Shown: piece by piece, positions 62,406-64,000 of the stretch
How positions within the stretch are numbered: position 1 is the first letter of the stretch
Layout of the letters: the number at the start of each line of letters is the position of its first letter
Source: Burkholderia cepacia
GTDB taxonomy: Bacteria > Pseudomonadota > Gammaproteobacteria > Burkholderiales > Burkholderiaceae
DNA: 64,000 nt
Assembly: GCF_029962485.1 (NCBI RefSeq)
Contig: NZ_CP073638.1
Coordinates: 2,542,001-2,606,000, forward strand
Reading direction: 5' to 3'
Notes under the pieces: model-generated
What the model was told of the DNA's origin: nothing
Database searches by the model: none
What the model saw: the letters and a program-made list of their open reading frames with translations, nothing else
Position numbers and translations under genes: made by a program

Positions 62406-62573
62406 GGGAGGTTCGCGGTTTGAAACGGTGAACGTGAAACGAACATCGAGGCACCGGGCGCCGATACGTGAACGCACCAGTACGTGAAAACGCTAATAGT
62501 GCACGGTTTTGATGGTTTGCGTATGCGTTCCCCCGGATGTAACAGGGCTTGCATTCCACATGATCGCTCTATT

Positions 62574-62593
62574 ATGATTGAGCGCTCACTCAT
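62574..62593. promoter_or_regulatory. Operator of the TetR gene at 62608
   Basis: ATGATTGAGCGCTCACTCAT is a 20-bp palindrome with one mismatched pair and a perfect TGAGCGCTCA centre, 14 bp before the GTG start. The same layout occurs at 63297. Confidence 0.75.
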
Positions 62594-62607
62594 TAAAGGA
62601 ATCGAAC

Positions 62608-63186
62608 GTGGCCCGACCGCGCAGCCCCGACAAGCACGAAGCCATCCTCGCCGCCGCCGCCCGCGCGCTCGCCGAGGATGGCGCGACCGCGACGACCGCG
62701 CGCATCGCGCGGCTCGCCGGCGTGGCGGAAGGCACGGTGTTCACGTACTTCGAGACCAAGGATGCGTTGCTGAACGCGCTTTACCTCAGCCTGAAGGCCG
62801 AGATGCGCGAGGCGATGGTGACCGGGTTTCCGGAGCACGCGCCGGTCGAGCAGGCCGTGCGGCATGCGTGGAACGGCTATGTGTCGTGGGGCGTCGCGAA
62901 TCCGGACGGGCGGCGCGCGCTGCAGCAACTCGGCGTGAGCGGGCGCATCGACGACGCGCATCGCGCGGCCGGCGCCGAAGGCTTCGGCGGAATCAACGCA
63001 TTGCTGCGCGAGCAGGTTGCTGCGTCGGGCGCGCTGAACCGCGACGAGGCGTATGGGTTCTGCGCGGCGCTGTTCATGTCGATCGCGGAAACGGCGATGG
63101 AGTCGATTGCGCGCGATCCGGCGCGGGCCGATGCATACCGGGAATCCGGGTTTCGTGCGTTGTGGGCCGTGCTGCACGCGGTGTGA
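62608..63186 (+). CDS. TetR-family repressor
   Basis: 192 aa, GTG start at 62608 with AAAGGA eight bases before; TTG 62578 would lie within the operator. HTH at about 8-52: AAARALAEDGATATTARIAR, then AGVAEGTVFTYFETKDALLN. The C-terminal domain is helical with no cysteine motif. It is followed by an SDR gene with a matching operator, so it likely represses both. Confidence 0.93.
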   Translation: MARPRSPDKHEAILAAAARALAEDGATATTARIARLAGVAEGTVFTYFETKDALLNALYLSLKAEMREAMVTGFPEHAPVEQAVRHAWNGYVSWGVANPDGRRALQQLGVSGRIDDAHRAAGAEGFGGINALLREQVAASGALNRDEAYGFCAALFMSIAETAMESIARDPARADAYRESGFRALWAVLHAV

Positions 63187-63296
63187 GTCGGGCATTGCCG
63201 TCGTGGCGGTACGTGCGGTTGCGCGCGGCGGCGGCGGGAAGTGAGTGCTAGGCAGGGCGATGCAGGTCATGAGGGACCGGTACGTCGCCCATATTA

Positions 63297-63316
63297 ATGA
63301 GTGAGTAATCATTCAT
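63297..63316. promoter_or_regulatory. Second operator, in front of the SDR gene
   Basis: ATGAGTGAGTAATCATTCAT is a 20-bp palindrome with the same half-site (ATGAGTGA) as the complement of the site at 62574. It ends 32 bp before ATG 63349. Confidence 0.72.
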
Positions 63317-63348
63317 TTTGTGATTTCACCACGATCAAGGAGTGGAAA

Positions 63349-64000
63349 ATGTCGAAAGTCTGGTTGGTAACGGGGGCCGCGCGCGGCCTGGGGCGAGCGA
63401 TTTCGGAAGCGGTTCTCGCGGCGGGCGACCGGCTGGTGGCAGGCGCACGCGATCCCGCGCGGCTGGCCGATCTGGTCGAGCGTTATGGCGACCGGCTGCT
63501 GCCGGTCGAACTCGACGTCACCGACGAAGCGGCGGCCGCGCGGGCGGTCGCGGCGGCACGTGCGGCGTTCGGCCGTATCGACGTACTGGTGAACAACGCG
63601 GGTTACGGCCATACGGCGCCGTTCGAGCAGATGGGCGCCGACGACTTCCGCGACCAGATCGAAACGAACCTGTTCGGCGTGGTCAACCTGACGCGCGCGG
63701 TGTTGCCGACGCTGCGCGCGCAGCGTGCGGGGCACATCTTCCAGGTGTCGTCGGTCGGCGGGCGCACGTCGATGGCCGGGTTGTCCGCGTATCAGGCGGC
63801 GAAGTGGGCGGTCGGCGGCTTCAGCGACGTGCTCGCGAAGGAAGTCGCGCCGTTCGGCGTGCGCGTGTGCACGCTCGAGCCGGGCGGGATGCGTACCGAC
63901 TGGGCGGCGGAGGCGAAGCGCGGCATCGACGATCTGCTGCCCGACTATCAGCCGTCGGTCGGGACGATGCTCGACCTGCTCGGCGCGTACGGTGGCCACG
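63349..64000 (+). CDS. Short-chain dehydrogenase/reductase, 5' part (runs off right edge)
   Basis: 217 complete codons are present from ATG 63349 (AAGGAG before). Rossmann motif VTGAARGLGRAISEAVLAAG, NNAG in IDVLVNNAGYGHTAPFEQMG, catalytic Ser in FQVSSVGGRTSM and YxxxK in SAYQAAKWAVGGFSDVLAKE. The PGGMRTDW loop matches the SDR subgroup often paired with TetR regulators. Regulated, by operator evidence, by the upstream TetR protein. Confidence 0.92.
   Translation, partial: MSKVWLVTGAARGLGRAISEAVLAAGDRLVAGARDPARLADLVERYGDRLLPVELDVTDEAAAARAVAAARAAFGRIDVLVNNAGYGHTAPFEQMGADDFRDQIETNLFGVVNLTRAVLPTLRAQRAGHIFQVSSVGGRTSMAGLSAYQAAKWAVGGFSDVLAKEVAPFGVRVCTLEPGGMRTDWAAEAKRGIDDLLPDYQPSVGTMLDLLGAYGGH

Overview
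This is a GC-rich bacterial chromosome segment, almost certainly from Burkholderia and most likely the B. cepacia complex. The evidence is the overall style (GC-rich third positions, close packing on both strands) and the gene content: a classical Burkholderia porin, FabV enoyl reductase, an hmuRSTUV heme-uptake locus, a persulfide dioxygenase-rhodanese fusion, and many LysR/TetR regulators beside small redox operons. From memory, the heme locus and a cydA gene sit on chromosome 2 in related species; the window alone cannot prove which replicon this is. I see no rRNA, tRNA, CRISPR array, insertion sequence or prophage.

Layout. 1-5.5 kb: 5' end of cydA (runs off the left edge) with a perfect ANR/FNR box upstream, two small envelope proteins, threonine aldolase, a DUF1059 protein, ArgP and a 1-Cys peroxiredoxin. 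5.6-14.2 kb: persulfide dioxygenase-rhodanese fusion, glutathione transferase, PAP2 phosphatase, an ArsR/SRPBCC/SRPBCC/isomerase operon, GNAT acetyltransferase, YhfC-type protease, EamA exporter and a HELIH-type putative metallopeptidase. 14.3-22.2 kb: a TetR/SDR divergent pair with two operators, fabV, then a GbsR/MarR-type regulator and the four-gene membrane oxidoreductase operon it appears to control. 22.3-35.9 kb: glutathione transferase, serine hydrolase, secreted beta-propeller-like protein, HIT protein, methyltransferase, glycine-zipper protein, allE, a LysR/aldehyde dehydrogenase pair, a tandem 113-bp duplication, PBP1A and a TRIC-type channel. 36.0-42.9 kb: VOC protein and Fur-boxed hmuRSTUV. 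43.0-53.0 kb: small unknown proteins, porin with a possible small RNA behind it, orphan MetQ, a deacylase, an orphan amino-acid binding protein, LysR, two gene remnants and a purine permease. 53.2-60.8 kb: DUF3455 protein, then a cyclase/ene-reductase/aldo-keto reductase operon and an LLM/MoaF-like/MFS operon next to a divergent LysR gene, with matching LysR-type boxes in both promoter regions. 60.9-64 kb: zwf, a TetR gene and an SDR gene (cut by the right edge) sharing one operator type.

The most promising under-described unit is the GbsR-controlled membrane operon at 17.3-22.2 kb. Two identical-architecture operators (ATTTCT-N8-AGAAAT) tie regulator and operon together, and every product joins a redox domain to membrane helices or is wholly membrane-embedded. 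The second is the LysR-linked electrophile/aldehyde detoxification regulon at 54.2-60.8 kb.
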